Below are positions 8,597 to 16,809 of a stretch of 64,000 nt of DNA, one piece after another. Under the pieces are notes generated by a model. That model searched no databases and was not told where the DNA came from. It worked only from the letters and a program-made list of their open reading frames with translations. The first letter of the stretch is position 1. Each line of letters starts with the position of its first letter. The translations under genes were made by a program, and so were the position numbers. The stretch covers positions 2,046,001 to 2,110,000 of the forward strand of contig NZ_JASSUA010000001.1 in NCBI RefSeq assembly GCF_030227115.1, read 5' to 3'. This DNA comes from Marinobacter sp. SS13-12 (lineage in GTDB: Bacteria > Pseudomonadota > Gammaproteobacteria > Pseudomonadales > Oleiphilaceae).

Positions 8597-10498
8597 ATGA
8601 CAAGAAAAACACAGCAATGGCAGCAGTGGACCAAATTGCCGCTGGCCGTAGCAGTTGCCGCCGGAATGTCCGGTCAGGCGGCTGCCTATTCGTTTTATGT
8701 GGGGGATGTGGAAGCCTCTTTGAACACCACGCTGTCAGCCGGTGCAACCTGGCGTACCCAGGATAGCGACAGAAGATTGATTGCCCAGGGTAACCTCGGC
8801 CCGGAGTACGCGCCCGGTCAGCCGCTGGCAAATATCGGTGCGTCCACCAACAACTACGACGACGGTAACCTCAATTTCGAGAAAGGGGATACGGTTTCCA
8901 AGATCGTAAAGGGTAACACTGAGCTATTCCTTAACTACAACGTAGACAGCGATGTGCTGACCCGTGTCGGCGGCTTTATTCGTGGCCGCTATTGGTACGA
9001 CTTCGAATTGAAAGACGAGAACAGGGCCGTAGATCCCGTTGGCCAGCGCCGCGAACTGAACGAGCAGGCAAAAGACAATGCCTCCGGCGGCGAGTTACTT
9101 GATGCCTACGTATTCTCGGACTGGTATTTCGGCAACACGCCCGTCAGCCTGCGTTACGGCAAGCAGGTGCTGAGCTGGGGTGAGAGCACCTTTATTCAGG
9201 GTGGTATCAACGTCATCAACCCGGTAGACGTGCAGGCTTTCCGTGCGCCGGGCTCAGAGTTGAAAGACGCGCTCCTGCCCGTTGAAATGTTCTACATGTC
9301 CGCCGGTATCACTGAAAACGTCACTGTGGAAACCTTTGTACAGGCAGACTGGGAGCCAGTGCGTCCAGACGACTGTGGCACTTTCTTCTCCACCAACGAC
9401 TTCGCGGCAGATGGCTGTGGCCCGGTACTGCTGGCCGGCACGCTGCCGGATTCACAGGCACTGGCACAGGGTTTTGTAGCACCACGCCTGGCCGACAAGG
9501 AAGCCGATTCCAAGGACCAGTTCGGTGTGGCTGTGCGCTGGTATGTGCCTGCGCTGAATGATTCAGAACTCGGTTTCTACTACATCAAGTACAACAGCCG
9601 CCTGCCTTATGTCAGTGGTCTGGTGAACAATCCGTCTTCACCCAGTGGCAGTCAGCAGAACGATCCGAATGAGCCGTTCTCCCAGTTCCCCAGTTATTTC
9701 ATTGAGTACCCGGAGAACATCAACCTTTACGGCATCAGTATCAACACTACCACCCCGGGCGGCTGGTCTCTGGGTGCTGAATACAGCTTCCGGGATAACG
9801 TACCACTGCAGTGGAATGCGTTTGAGCTGATTTTCGGTGGCCTGCAGCAGCGCGGCCCGGACGGCCAGATACTGAGCAAGCTGGAAGCGCAACGTCGTGA
9901 AGAAAACCCTGGCGCTAACCTGGCCGGCAAGCCCACTGATGGCTATGATCGGTTCAATGTATCCCAGGCCCAGTTCACGCTGATCAAGTTCTTCGACCAG
10001 GTCATGGGCGCAAGCCGCATGTCCCTGATTACGGAATTTGGTGCCACTTATGTGCATGATTTGCCAGACACTGACGAAGCCCGTTATGGCCGTTCTGGCA
10101 CCTTCGGTATTGGTGAGCTCCCGCTCGATGGTGCGAACTTCACAGGAGATTTCTGTGCGGCTGGTGCAAACATCAACACCAACTACTGCAACAACGAAGG
10201 CTTTACCACGTCCTTCTCCTGGGGCTACCGTACCCGCTTGGTATGGAGCTATCTGAACGCGTTTTCCGGTATCAACCTGTCACCGCAGCTGGCCTGGAGC
10301 CATGACGTCCAGGGTTACGCACCGCAGCCGGGTGGTAACTTCAATGAGGGTAACAAGGCCATTGGTCTCTCACTGGAGGCTGAGTACCAGAACCGCATAA
10401 CCGGCAATATCGGTTATACAAACTTTTTCGGTGGCAAACCGTATAACGAGTTAACCGACCGTGATTTTGTGAGTGCGAGCGTGTCCTACTCATTCTGA
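8597..10498 (+). CDS. DUF1302 family outer-membrane protein
   Basis: A 633-residue exported protein of the DUF1302 family, which is predicted to form an outer-membrane barrel and is often paired with DUF1329. A signal peptide covers about residues 1-30 (cationic start, hydrophobic PLAVAVAAG, cleavage near QAAA/YSF). The mature part is rich in aromatic and alternating residues, with family segments such as LRYGKQVLSWGEST, NVINPVDVQAFRAPG and ELGFYYIKYNSRLPY, and it ends VSASVSYSF with a C-terminal phenylalanine typical of barrels. The ATG at 8597 is chosen because it starts the signal peptide; GGAG stands 10 bp before. It is 33 bp from the DUF1329 gene, clearly one operon. The substrate is unknown; hydrophobic compounds are the usual guess. 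Confidence 0.9.
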   Translation: MTRKTQQWQQWTKLPLAVAVAAGMSGQAAAYSFYVGDVEASLNTTLSAGATWRTQDSDRRLIAQGNLGPEYAPGQPLANIGASTNNYDDGNLNFEKGDTVSKIVKGNTELFLNYNVDSDVLTRVGGFIRGRYWYDFELKDENRAVDPVGQRRELNEQAKDNASGGELLDAYVFSDWYFGNTPVSLRYGKQVLSWGESTFIQGGINVINPVDVQAFRAPGSELKDALLPVEMFYMSAGITENVTVETFVQADWEPVRPDDCGTFFSTNDFAADGCGPVLLAGTLPDSQALAQGFVAPRLADKEADSKDQFGVAVRWYVPALNDSELGFYYIKYNSRLPYVSGLVNNPSSPSGSQQNDPNEPFSQFPSYFIEYPENINLYGISINTTTPGGWSLGAEYSFRDNVPLQWNAFELIFGGLQQRGPDGQILSKLEAQRREENPGANLAGKPTDGYDRFNVSQAQFTLIKFFDQVMGASRMSLITEFGATYVHDLPDTDEARYGRSGTFGIGELPLDGANFTGDFCAAGANINTNYCNNEGFTTSFSWGYRTRLVWSYLNAFSGINLSPQLAWSHDVQGYAPQPGGNFNEGNKAIGLSLEAEYQNRITGNIGYTNFFGGKPYNELTDRDFVSASVSYSF

Positions 10499-10531
10499 AT
10501 CGGCCTGAATTCGTTTAACGAGGTAATATAA

Positions 10532-11893
10532 ATGAAACTGAACAAGAAGCTACTGGCCACTGGCATACTGTCCGCGTCCCTGTTTGCGGGCAATGCCTTC
10601 GGCGCAGTTTCCGCAGAGGAAGCGGCCAAGCTGGGTGACTCTCTGACGCCGATGGGCGCAGAGAAAGCTGGCAATGGCGATGAAATCCCGGCGTGGGATG
10701 GTGGCCTGACTACATCACCGGCGGGCTACAACGATGATGGCATCTACGTGAATCCGTTCCCGGACGAGAAGCCGCTGTTCACCATCGATCAAAGCAACGT
10801 TGATCAGTATGCGGACAATCTGTCTCCGGGTCAGGTTGCCATGATTGAACGCTACGACGATTACAAAATGCCGGTGTATCCTACGCACCGTACGGCTGCC
10901 TATCCGGATCACGTGATGGAAGAGACCGTCGAGAACGCAACCACGGTTGAGCTGATCAAGGACGGTAACGGCCTGGGTAATTACCAGACGGCAACGCCAT
11001 TCCCGATTCCCCAGAACGGCCTTGAAGCCATCTGGAACCACATCACCCGCTATCGGGGTGGTTCCGTTCAGCGTAATGTCGGGCAGGTTACGCCCACAGA
11101 AGATGGTGCCTTCAGTGTTGTAAAATTCCAGGACGAACTGACCTGGAAGACCTACCTGGAAGATTACGAGCCAGGGCAGGATCCTAACGTTCTGTTCTAT
11201 TTCAAGCAGGCGATCACTGCGCCGGCGCGTCTGGCCGGTAACGTTCTGCTGGTCCACGAGACCATTGACCAGGTTGAAGAGCCGCGTCGCGCGTGGGTCT
11301 ATAACGCCGGTCAACGCCGTGTTCGCCGTGCGCCTCAGGTAGCCTATGATGGTCCGGGTACCGCTGCGGATGGTATGCGTACCTCCGACAACTTCGACAT
11401 GTTCAACGGCGCACCTGACCGTTACAACTGGGAGTTGATCGGCAAAAAGGAAATGTACATTCCGTACAATTCCTACAAGCTGGTGGATCGTGACCTGACC
11501 TACGATGAGATCATCAAGGCCGGCCACATCAACCAGGATCTGACCCGTTACGAGTTGCACCGTGTATGGCATGTACGCGCTACCCTGAAAGATGGCGAGC
11601 GCCACATCTACGCACAACGGGACTTCTACATCGATGAGGATTCCTGGCAGGCGACAGTGATTGACCACTATGACGGTCGTGGTGAGCTCTGGCGTGTTGC
11701 AGAAGCGCACAGCATGCAGTTCTACGATCAGGTTGTCCCCTGGTACGCCATCGAAACGCTGTATGACTTGCTTTCCGGCCGTTACCTGGTGCTTGGTCTG
11801 ACCAACGAGGAAACCAATCCGTATGAGTTTGGCGTCGAGCGTCGGTCACGTGATTACACACCTGCTGCCCTGCGTCGTGCGGGCACCCGATAA
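10532..11893 (+). CDS. DUF1329 family periplasmic/outer-membrane-associated protein
   Basis: A 453-residue exported protein of the DUF1329 family, structurally related to LolA/LolB-type lipid-binding folds. The signal peptide is MKLNKKLLATGILSASLFAG followed by cleavage near AFG/AVS. Family segments include LTPMGAEKAGNGDEIPAWDGG at the mature N terminus (a conserved region), RRAWVYNAGQRRVRRAP, DGMRTSDNFDMFNGAPDRY, and the C-terminal FYIDEDSWQ. There is no lipobox cysteine. GAGGT precedes the ATG. It is the second gene of an operon with DUF1302 and is closed by a strong terminator. Partner and context suggest export or envelope transport of a hydrophobic molecule; this is inference. Confidence 0.92.
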   Translation: MKLNKKLLATGILSASLFAGNAFGAVSAEEAAKLGDSLTPMGAEKAGNGDEIPAWDGGLTTSPAGYNDDGIYVNPFPDEKPLFTIDQSNVDQYADNLSPGQVAMIERYDDYKMPVYPTHRTAAYPDHVMEETVENATTVELIKDGNGLGNYQTATPFPIPQNGLEAIWNHITRYRGGSVQRNVGQVTPTEDGAFSVVKFQDELTWKTYLEDYEPGQDPNVLFYFKQAITAPARLAGNVLLVHETIDQVEEPRRAWVYNAGQRRVRRAPQVAYDGPGTAADGMRTSDNFDMFNGAPDRYNWELIGKKEMYIPYNSYKLVDRDLTYDEIIKAGHINQDLTRYELHRVWHVRATLKDGERHIYAQRDFYIDEDSWQATVIDHYDGRGELWRVAEAHSMQFYDQVVPWYAIETLYDLLSGRYLVLGLTNEETNPYEFGVERRSRDYTPAALRRAGTR

Positions 11894-11927
11894 GTCCTTA
11901 TCTGCCCGGGAGTGAATCCCGGGCCAT

Positions 11928-11959
11928 AAAAACGGCGGGCCCATGGGCCCGCCGTTTTT
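11928..11959 (+). terminator. Rho-independent terminator after the DUF1302-DUF1329 operon
   Basis: A perfect stem AACGGCGGGCCC / GGGCCCGCCGTT flanked by A and T runs (AAAA before, TTTTT after) ends 66 bp past the stop codon. It could work in both directions. A smaller hairpin GCCCGGG...CCCGGGC lies just upstream at 11904-11924. Confidence 0.93.
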
Positions 11960-12131
11960 GTTCTGCCCCTTCAAACTTTTGCAGCCCACCCCTGATTTGG
12001 TTTAACCTCTCCGTACTAATACTAAAGGCGTACCCGATGCAGGTCGCCGTAATAACGACAAGGCAGAGATCACATTTGCCGGACGATGGGCCGCAGGGCC
12101 TGCGGATTCCGGATCTTCAACGGGGCAGAGA

Positions 12132-14858
12132 GTGAAACCATTTGATGATGGCTGTGCGGCCAACGATGAGTTCCAGTCGGCAGTGGGCGGGGCTCATCGT
12201 GGCGAGTTGATAAGGGATTTACTGCGTCAGCGGGTGCGGATGCCAGAACCCGTGCCTAACTATCTGAAAAGAGCGGCACTTACGGATAAACTCACGTCGG
12301 CTATCAGACCAGGGCGGGTTCTGTTTGTTGAGGCACCGTCAGGTTTTGGCAAATCCCATGCCCTGAGCGCGGCCTTCCGTGAAACCGGTCGCAACCCGGA
12401 AACCCTGAGATGGCTGGGGTTGACGGGCCAGGAAAACGACCCCGGCCGGCTGATGGCACTGCTTGATATCGCCTTGACACCCCCTCGCGTTACGCCGCGA
12501 CCGTCCGGTCAGCAAAAAGCCGCCAGCTACAGCGATGCTCTGGCGATGTTGTTGTCTCACCCTCACTGGAATACGCCAGAAAGCAATAATCGAGAAGGCA
12601 ACGACCCGGAAGCCGGCAGTGTGCTGGTGATCGACAATATCGGAACTGTCGCCAATCCCGCGGCCATTGCCCTGTTGCAACAACTTGCCGCCAACACACC
12701 CGACGGTCTGGCACTGGTACTGGTGTCGAGAAAGCCGCTGCCGTTTGAAACCCATACCTATGAGCTTGAAGGCCGTTTCAACCGGATCGGCACAGAATCT
12801 CTGGAGCTGACCCGTTCCGAAACCTTCGAGTTCTTTCAGACTGCCGTAAGCCGTAATCAGCTTACTACCATTGCCGTCGAGCACCTGTATTCACTGACTG
12901 AAGGTTGGCTTACGCCGCTGGGACTCTATCAGAGAGAGCTGGAGTCCTCTTCCGAGGCCCGGCTACCGATCCAGGAAACCTTCAGCGTTGAACGTTTTCT
13001 CAGGGATGCGGTGCTGGTTCATCTTACGCCGGGGCAGCAGCGTTCCCTGCGGATTATGGCTGAAATGGAAATTGTCTCGGATGAGCTCTTCCTGGCCCTG
13101 GCAGACGCCGGTTGTGATCATGCGTTTCGGCCTTCGGCGGCTGCGGAAACCGGTATCCCGCTCCGTCCGCTTCCCGGCAGGGGGCGCTGGTTCCGCCTCA
13201 ACCCATTGCTGCATGACTGGCTGCAGACGCCTGCGCTGGACGGTTCCCGGGAACGGGCACTCAGAGCCAGTCGCTGGTTCAGTGAGCGGAATCAGTTCCC
13301 GGAGGCATTGCGATATGCACTGTTAAGCGGGGATATGGACGAGTCCGTCCGCATTGCCTCGGAAGGTTCAGAGGCGCTGCTGATCGGTCAGGATACCGCA
13401 TCGCTGCTGCGGCTGCGCCGGTCCTTGCCACCGGGTTTGCTGGAAAAAAGTGCGCGGCTAAAGATCGTATACGGTTGGGTTCATGCCATCGGTGGGCAGT
13501 TCGGCCAGGCGCGGCTGTTGATCAGAGATCTGGATGACGGGAATCATCCCGAACTGGTGGGGCGTATCGACGCCCTGAGGGCGTTTATCCTCCGTGGCGA
13601 GGGTAGCGTTGATGAAGCTCTGGCAGTGGCGGACCGTGCGCTGCAGGCAGAAGAACTGTCCACCCAGGGCCAGTTGGTCACCCAACTGGTTCGCTCCAGC
13701 GCCCTGTGCGCGGCCGGTAACTTCGGCGAGGCCCGGGAAGCCAATCGTATTGCAGCGAGGCTGGCCAGGGAGGCTGGCGATGGCGGTTCGGAAATCCTGG
13801 CGGTGTATGCCCACGCGCGGATTGAACTGGGTAAGGGCTCGCTGAAACACGCCGAGCAATTGCTGAGAACCGGCCTGGATACCGCCATGAACGAATCCTC
13901 CCGCCCGGCGCGGGTTGGTGAAACCCGGCTCCAGCTTAATCTGGTGATGGTATTGTGGCACCAGGGCAGGGAAGCCGAGGCGGATCGCCTGCTGGTGACC
14001 TGCATACGCCATGCGGAACAGACCCGTGACCTGGGCCTGTTGCTGGCCATGGCGCTGCGAGTGCTTATCTGTCGCACACAGAACCGGCTGGATGATGCGT
14101 TTTCCTGGATCGGTCGTGCAGAGCGCATCATGCAATCCTGGCAGGTTGACCAGTCGGTGTATGTTCCGGTGCTGGAAGCCCTGAAAATTAGTGGCTGGCT
14201 GTCACTGGGGCAGGCGGACACGGCAGCCCAGGCGATGGAACGGCTGACCCCCTGGCGGGAAGTGAACTGTGTGCCGGAAATGTTCCCGATGATGCCGGGT
14301 ATGCTGAACTGCCTGCAGGCCAGGATTGAACTGGCAAGGGGCGACGACGTAAAGGCTGCAGAAACGGTCAAGGGCATCCGCAACAACAGTGGCGAAACAC
14401 TGCCGTTCGGGCTGGATATCCATTCGCGATTGCTCGAGAGTGTTGTCAGCTGGCGCCAGAAAGGCCCTGCAGCGGCGCAGAAGATTCTCGCCACTGCGAT
14501 CAGTATGGCCGGGGATGAGCACTACATCAGCCCGTTTGCCGAGCTCAGGGGCGAGCTCCAGGAGTTGTTGGAAAAAACCTGGCAGCAGTTGCCGGACACC
14601 CCCTTCACCGAGTCGGTGGGAAGGCTTTACGGGTTATCGGATATGAAAGAGCAGGTGCCCCTGGCTGAGCCCATCAGCGACCGGGAGCAGGGCGTGCTGG
14701 AGCTCATCGCCCAGGGTTTGTCGAACCAGGATATTGCCGACTGCCTGCACATCTCGCTGCATACGGTCAAAACCCATGCCCGCCGTATCAATGCCAAGCT
14801 TGAAGTGAAGTCGCGTACCCAGGCGATCGTCCGCGCCCGGGAGCTTGGGCTGCTGTAA
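12132..14858 (+). CDS. LuxR-family transcriptional activator, MalT/AlkS type (LAL)
   Basis: A large ATP-binding LuxR regulator of 908 residues. The N-terminal NTPase has a P-loop APSGFGKSHAL near residue 64 and a Walker B-like SVLVIDNIG; the middle is helical TPR-like sequence (about 400-820); the C terminus is a LuxR helix-turn-helix beginning ISDREQGVLELIAQGLSNQD and ending SRTQAIVRARELGLL. Such proteins bind an inducer and activate target promoters; MalT and AlkS are known examples. The GTG at 12132 is the first plausible start; an ATG at 12240 (MPEPVPNYLKR) is an alternative that matches the usual N terminus. It lies 238 bp downstream of the DUF1302-DUF1329 operon and may control it. Its stop is 3 bp from the convergent acyltransferase stop. 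Confidence 0.9.
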   Translation: MKPFDDGCAANDEFQSAVGGAHRGELIRDLLRQRVRMPEPVPNYLKRAALTDKLTSAIRPGRVLFVEAPSGFGKSHALSAAFRETGRNPETLRWLGLTGQENDPGRLMALLDIALTPPRVTPRPSGQQKAASYSDALAMLLSHPHWNTPESNNREGNDPEAGSVLVIDNIGTVANPAAIALLQQLAANTPDGLALVLVSRKPLPFETHTYELEGRFNRIGTESLELTRSETFEFFQTAVSRNQLTTIAVEHLYSLTEGWLTPLGLYQRELESSSEARLPIQETFSVERFLRDAVLVHLTPGQQRSLRIMAEMEIVSDELFLALADAGCDHAFRPSAAAETGIPLRPLPGRGRWFRLNPLLHDWLQTPALDGSRERALRASRWFSERNQFPEALRYALLSGDMDESVRIASEGSEALLIGQDTASLLRLRRSLPPGLLEKSARLKIVYGWVHAIGGQFGQARLLIRDLDDGNHPELVGRIDALRAFILRGEGSVDEALAVADRALQAEELSTQGQLVTQLVRSSALCAAGNFGEAREANRIAARLAREAGDGGSEILAVYAHARIELGKGSLKHAEQLLRTGLDTAMNESSRPARVGETRLQLNLVMVLWHQGREAEADRLLVTCIRHAEQTRDLGLLLAMALRVLICRTQNRLDDAFSWIGRAERIMQSWQVDQSVYVPVLEALKISGWLSLGQADTAAQAMERLTPWREVNCVPEMFPMMPGMLNCLQARIELARGDDVKAAETVKGIRNNSGETLPFGLDIHSRLLESVVSWRQKGPAAAQKILATAISMAGDEHYISPFAELRGELQELLEKTWQQLPDTPFTESVGRLYGLSDMKEQVPLAEPISDREQGVLELIAQGLSNQDIADCLHISLHTVKTHARRINAKLEVKSRTQAIVRARELGLL

Positions 14859-14861
14859 CGG

Positions 14862-15758
14862 TCAGGCGGGTTGTTTCAGTTCGTCGATCCGCGCGTCCTT
14901 CTCGGCCCACAGGTCACCAACCCAGCGCTGGAAATCAACGCGGATTTCGCGATCATTCTGGTAATCCATGCCCAGGAACCGCTGTGGAATTTCCCTGGTT
15001 CGTACATCAATGACAATCTTCCGCACTCGCCCACACAGGTAGTCCCAGATACCGCATTTGCCCTCCGGGTAGACGATGGTTACGTCCAGCATGGTATGCA
15101 GGGACTCACCCATCGCCTCCAGCACAAAAGCGGTGCCACCAGCTCGGGGTTTGAGCAGGTTTCTGTAGGGTGAGTTCTGGCTCTTGTGTTTCGCGGGTGT
15201 CAGCCGGGTTCCTTCCATGAAATTGAAGATGGTTACCGGGGTATAACGGAATTTTTCACAGGCTGCCCGAGTGGTTTCCACATCCCTGCCTTTCAGTTCC
15301 GGGCGGCGGGCGATCTGTTCCTTGGTGTGCCGCTGCATGAACGGGAAGTCCAGCGCCCACCAGGCGATACCCAGAAACGGCACCCAGATCAGCTGCTGTT
15401 TCAGGAAAAACTTGAGCAGCGGAATGCGGTTGTTCAGCACATGCTGGATAGCCGGAATGTCGGCCCAGCTCTGGTGGTTACAGGTCACAAAATACCAGTG
15501 CTCCCGGCTCAGGTCCCCGACCCCGCGCACGTCCCATTCGATATCATGAAGCACATCGGCCAGCACGTTGTTGAAGCCGATCCATAGCCAGGCAATGCGA
15601 TTGAGAACGATGGTGCACCCCTTGCGGATGGGGGGAGCCGGAATCACCAGTTTGATAATCGCAAAGATCATCAGGATCGGAAAAAGCCACAGGGTGTTCA
15701 GCAGCACAAGCACAATTGCAAGCACACCTTTGACCGGTGCAGGCAAAAAACTGAGCAT
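14862..15758 (-). CDS. YihG-like membrane acyltransferase (PlsC family)
   Basis: A 298-residue acyltransferase of the PlsC superfamily, closest in layout to E. coli YihG. An N-terminal hydrophobic stretch (residues 8-40) anchors it in the inner membrane. The acyltransferase motif I is NHQSWAD (HX4D), motif III is FMEGTRLTP and a later motif covers VTIVYPEG. It probably moves acyl groups from acyl-CoA or acyl-ACP to a lysophospholipid, but the natural acceptor cannot be read from the sequence. The ATG at 15758 gives the expected length. The gene is convergent with the LuxR gene and followed upstream by the bax-like gene on the same strand, about 49 bp away. Confidence 0.9.
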   Translation of the reverse strand: MLSFLPAPVKGVLAIVLVLLNTLWLFPILMIFAIIKLVIPAPPIRKGCTIVLNRIAWLWIGFNNVLADVLHDIEWDVRGVGDLSREHWYFVTCNHQSWADIPAIQHVLNNRIPLLKFFLKQQLIWVPFLGIAWWALDFPFMQRHTKEQIARRPELKGRDVETTRAACEKFRYTPVTIFNFMEGTRLTPAKHKSQNSPYRNLLKPRAGGTAFVLEAMGESLHTMLDVTIVYPEGKCGIWDYLCGRVRKIVIDVRTREIPQRFLGMDYQNDREIRVDFQRWVGDLWAEKDARIDELKQPA

Positions 15759-15807
15759 TGTCAGACGTCTCCGGAATACAGGTATGGGCCATTATCGGGC
15801 GGCAGTT

Positions 15808-16731
15808 TTATCCTTCGCCGCCGGTTGCATCATCCTGACTGTCAGTCAGCAGGGCTTCTTCCTTGCTGGCTGAAGCAAGCTTCAGCAACTGTTGCTGGCT
15901 ACTGTCCCGGACGCTGCGAAACTTTTCGTCGTAGTAGGTCAGGTTGTTGTAGCGGATCATGCTTCTGATTTCTTTCACGTATTCCTCGCCGCGCTCGGAA
16001 TAGTCCAGCAGGCCGGCGGCAAGGCTTGAGCCGCTGGCGTCATCCCCGGAGCTGCGAGCCTTGAGGCGAACGTCCCGAAGCATCTGGTAGGCGGGGTGAC
16101 GATTCAGGTTCTGGATGTAGGAGCGCACCGAGAGATACGGCGATTCGAAATCGGCCACCTCGTGGCTGGCACCCTCAACCCGGCTTTGAGGCACGATGCC
16201 GCAGCCTTTCGAGAAGCACCACTGGCCGAACAGGTTATTACCCCGGCGGGCAAAGCGGGAAGTGCCCCAGGCGGATTCATTCGCGGCCTGAGCCATGATC
16301 AGTGAAGGTGGAATCACATCCAGGCGGTTCTCCAGGCGCCGGAACATGTCCGCACTGCCGGGTTCTTCGTCCACCCTCAAACGCTCGGCCTGGTTTTTCA
16401 GCCAGGTGAGCTCGGACTTGCAGAGCTCGTCCTTGCCGGAAAGACTCTGCAAATAGCCCCGTTCGATCAGAATGCGGGAGTTTGCCAGCACGATACGTGG
16501 GTAGAGAAACGAGAAGAATGCCGCTTTCTTTTCAGTGGTATCGCTATAGCTGGAAAAGTCCGGCAGGTCAGCCCTGGACCAGCGGGGCAGGGATGGCAGC
16601 TGGGCCAGCGCAACGTCATCGGTTTCATCCCTGTCCCGGTCAAGATCGGGGTCTGGTGTGTGCAACGCTCCCCACAAGCCAAAAATCACCATCGGAAAAA
16701 CCAGCAACAACGCCCGGATACCAGAAGACAT
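15808..16731 (-). CDS. Bax-like protein with glucosaminidase domain
   Basis: A 307-residue protein of the Bax group in the glucosaminidase (lysozyme-like) superfamily. Residues 7-24 form a signal peptide or anchor. The domain is recognisable from FLYPRIVLANSRIL, then IPPSLIMAQAANESAWGTSRF with the putative catalytic glutamate in ANESAWG, GNNLFGQWCF, and SYIQNLNRHPAYQMLR. These enzymes cut or bind peptidoglycan in the periplasm; activity of Bax itself is poorly known. The low-complexity acidic tail (DDATGGEG) is unusual but harmless. It precedes the acyltransferase gene on the minus strand. Confidence 0.88.
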   Translation of the reverse strand: MSSGIRALLLVFPMVIFGLWGALHTPDPDLDRDRDETDDVALAQLPSLPRWSRADLPDFSSYSDTTEKKAAFFSFLYPRIVLANSRILIERGYLQSLSGKDELCKSELTWLKNQAERLRVDEEPGSADMFRRLENRLDVIPPSLIMAQAANESAWGTSRFARRGNNLFGQWCFSKGCGIVPQSRVEGASHEVADFESPYLSVRSYIQNLNRHPAYQMLRDVRLKARSSGDDASGSSLAAGLLDYSERGEEYVKEIRSMIRYNNLTYYDEKFRSVRDSSQQQLLKLASASKEEALLTDSQDDATGGEG

Positions 16732-16809
16732 AAAACCTCACGTTACAGTCGATATGGCAGCAATTATAACAGGTTATACGGCCACGTCGCCCGTGTGGTT
16801 TGGTGTCGG

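Noticed and set aside
13544..14494. 316-codon minus-strand frame inside the LuxR gene
   Set aside because: Serine/arginine-rich shadow with no domain; the plus-strand protein is clear.
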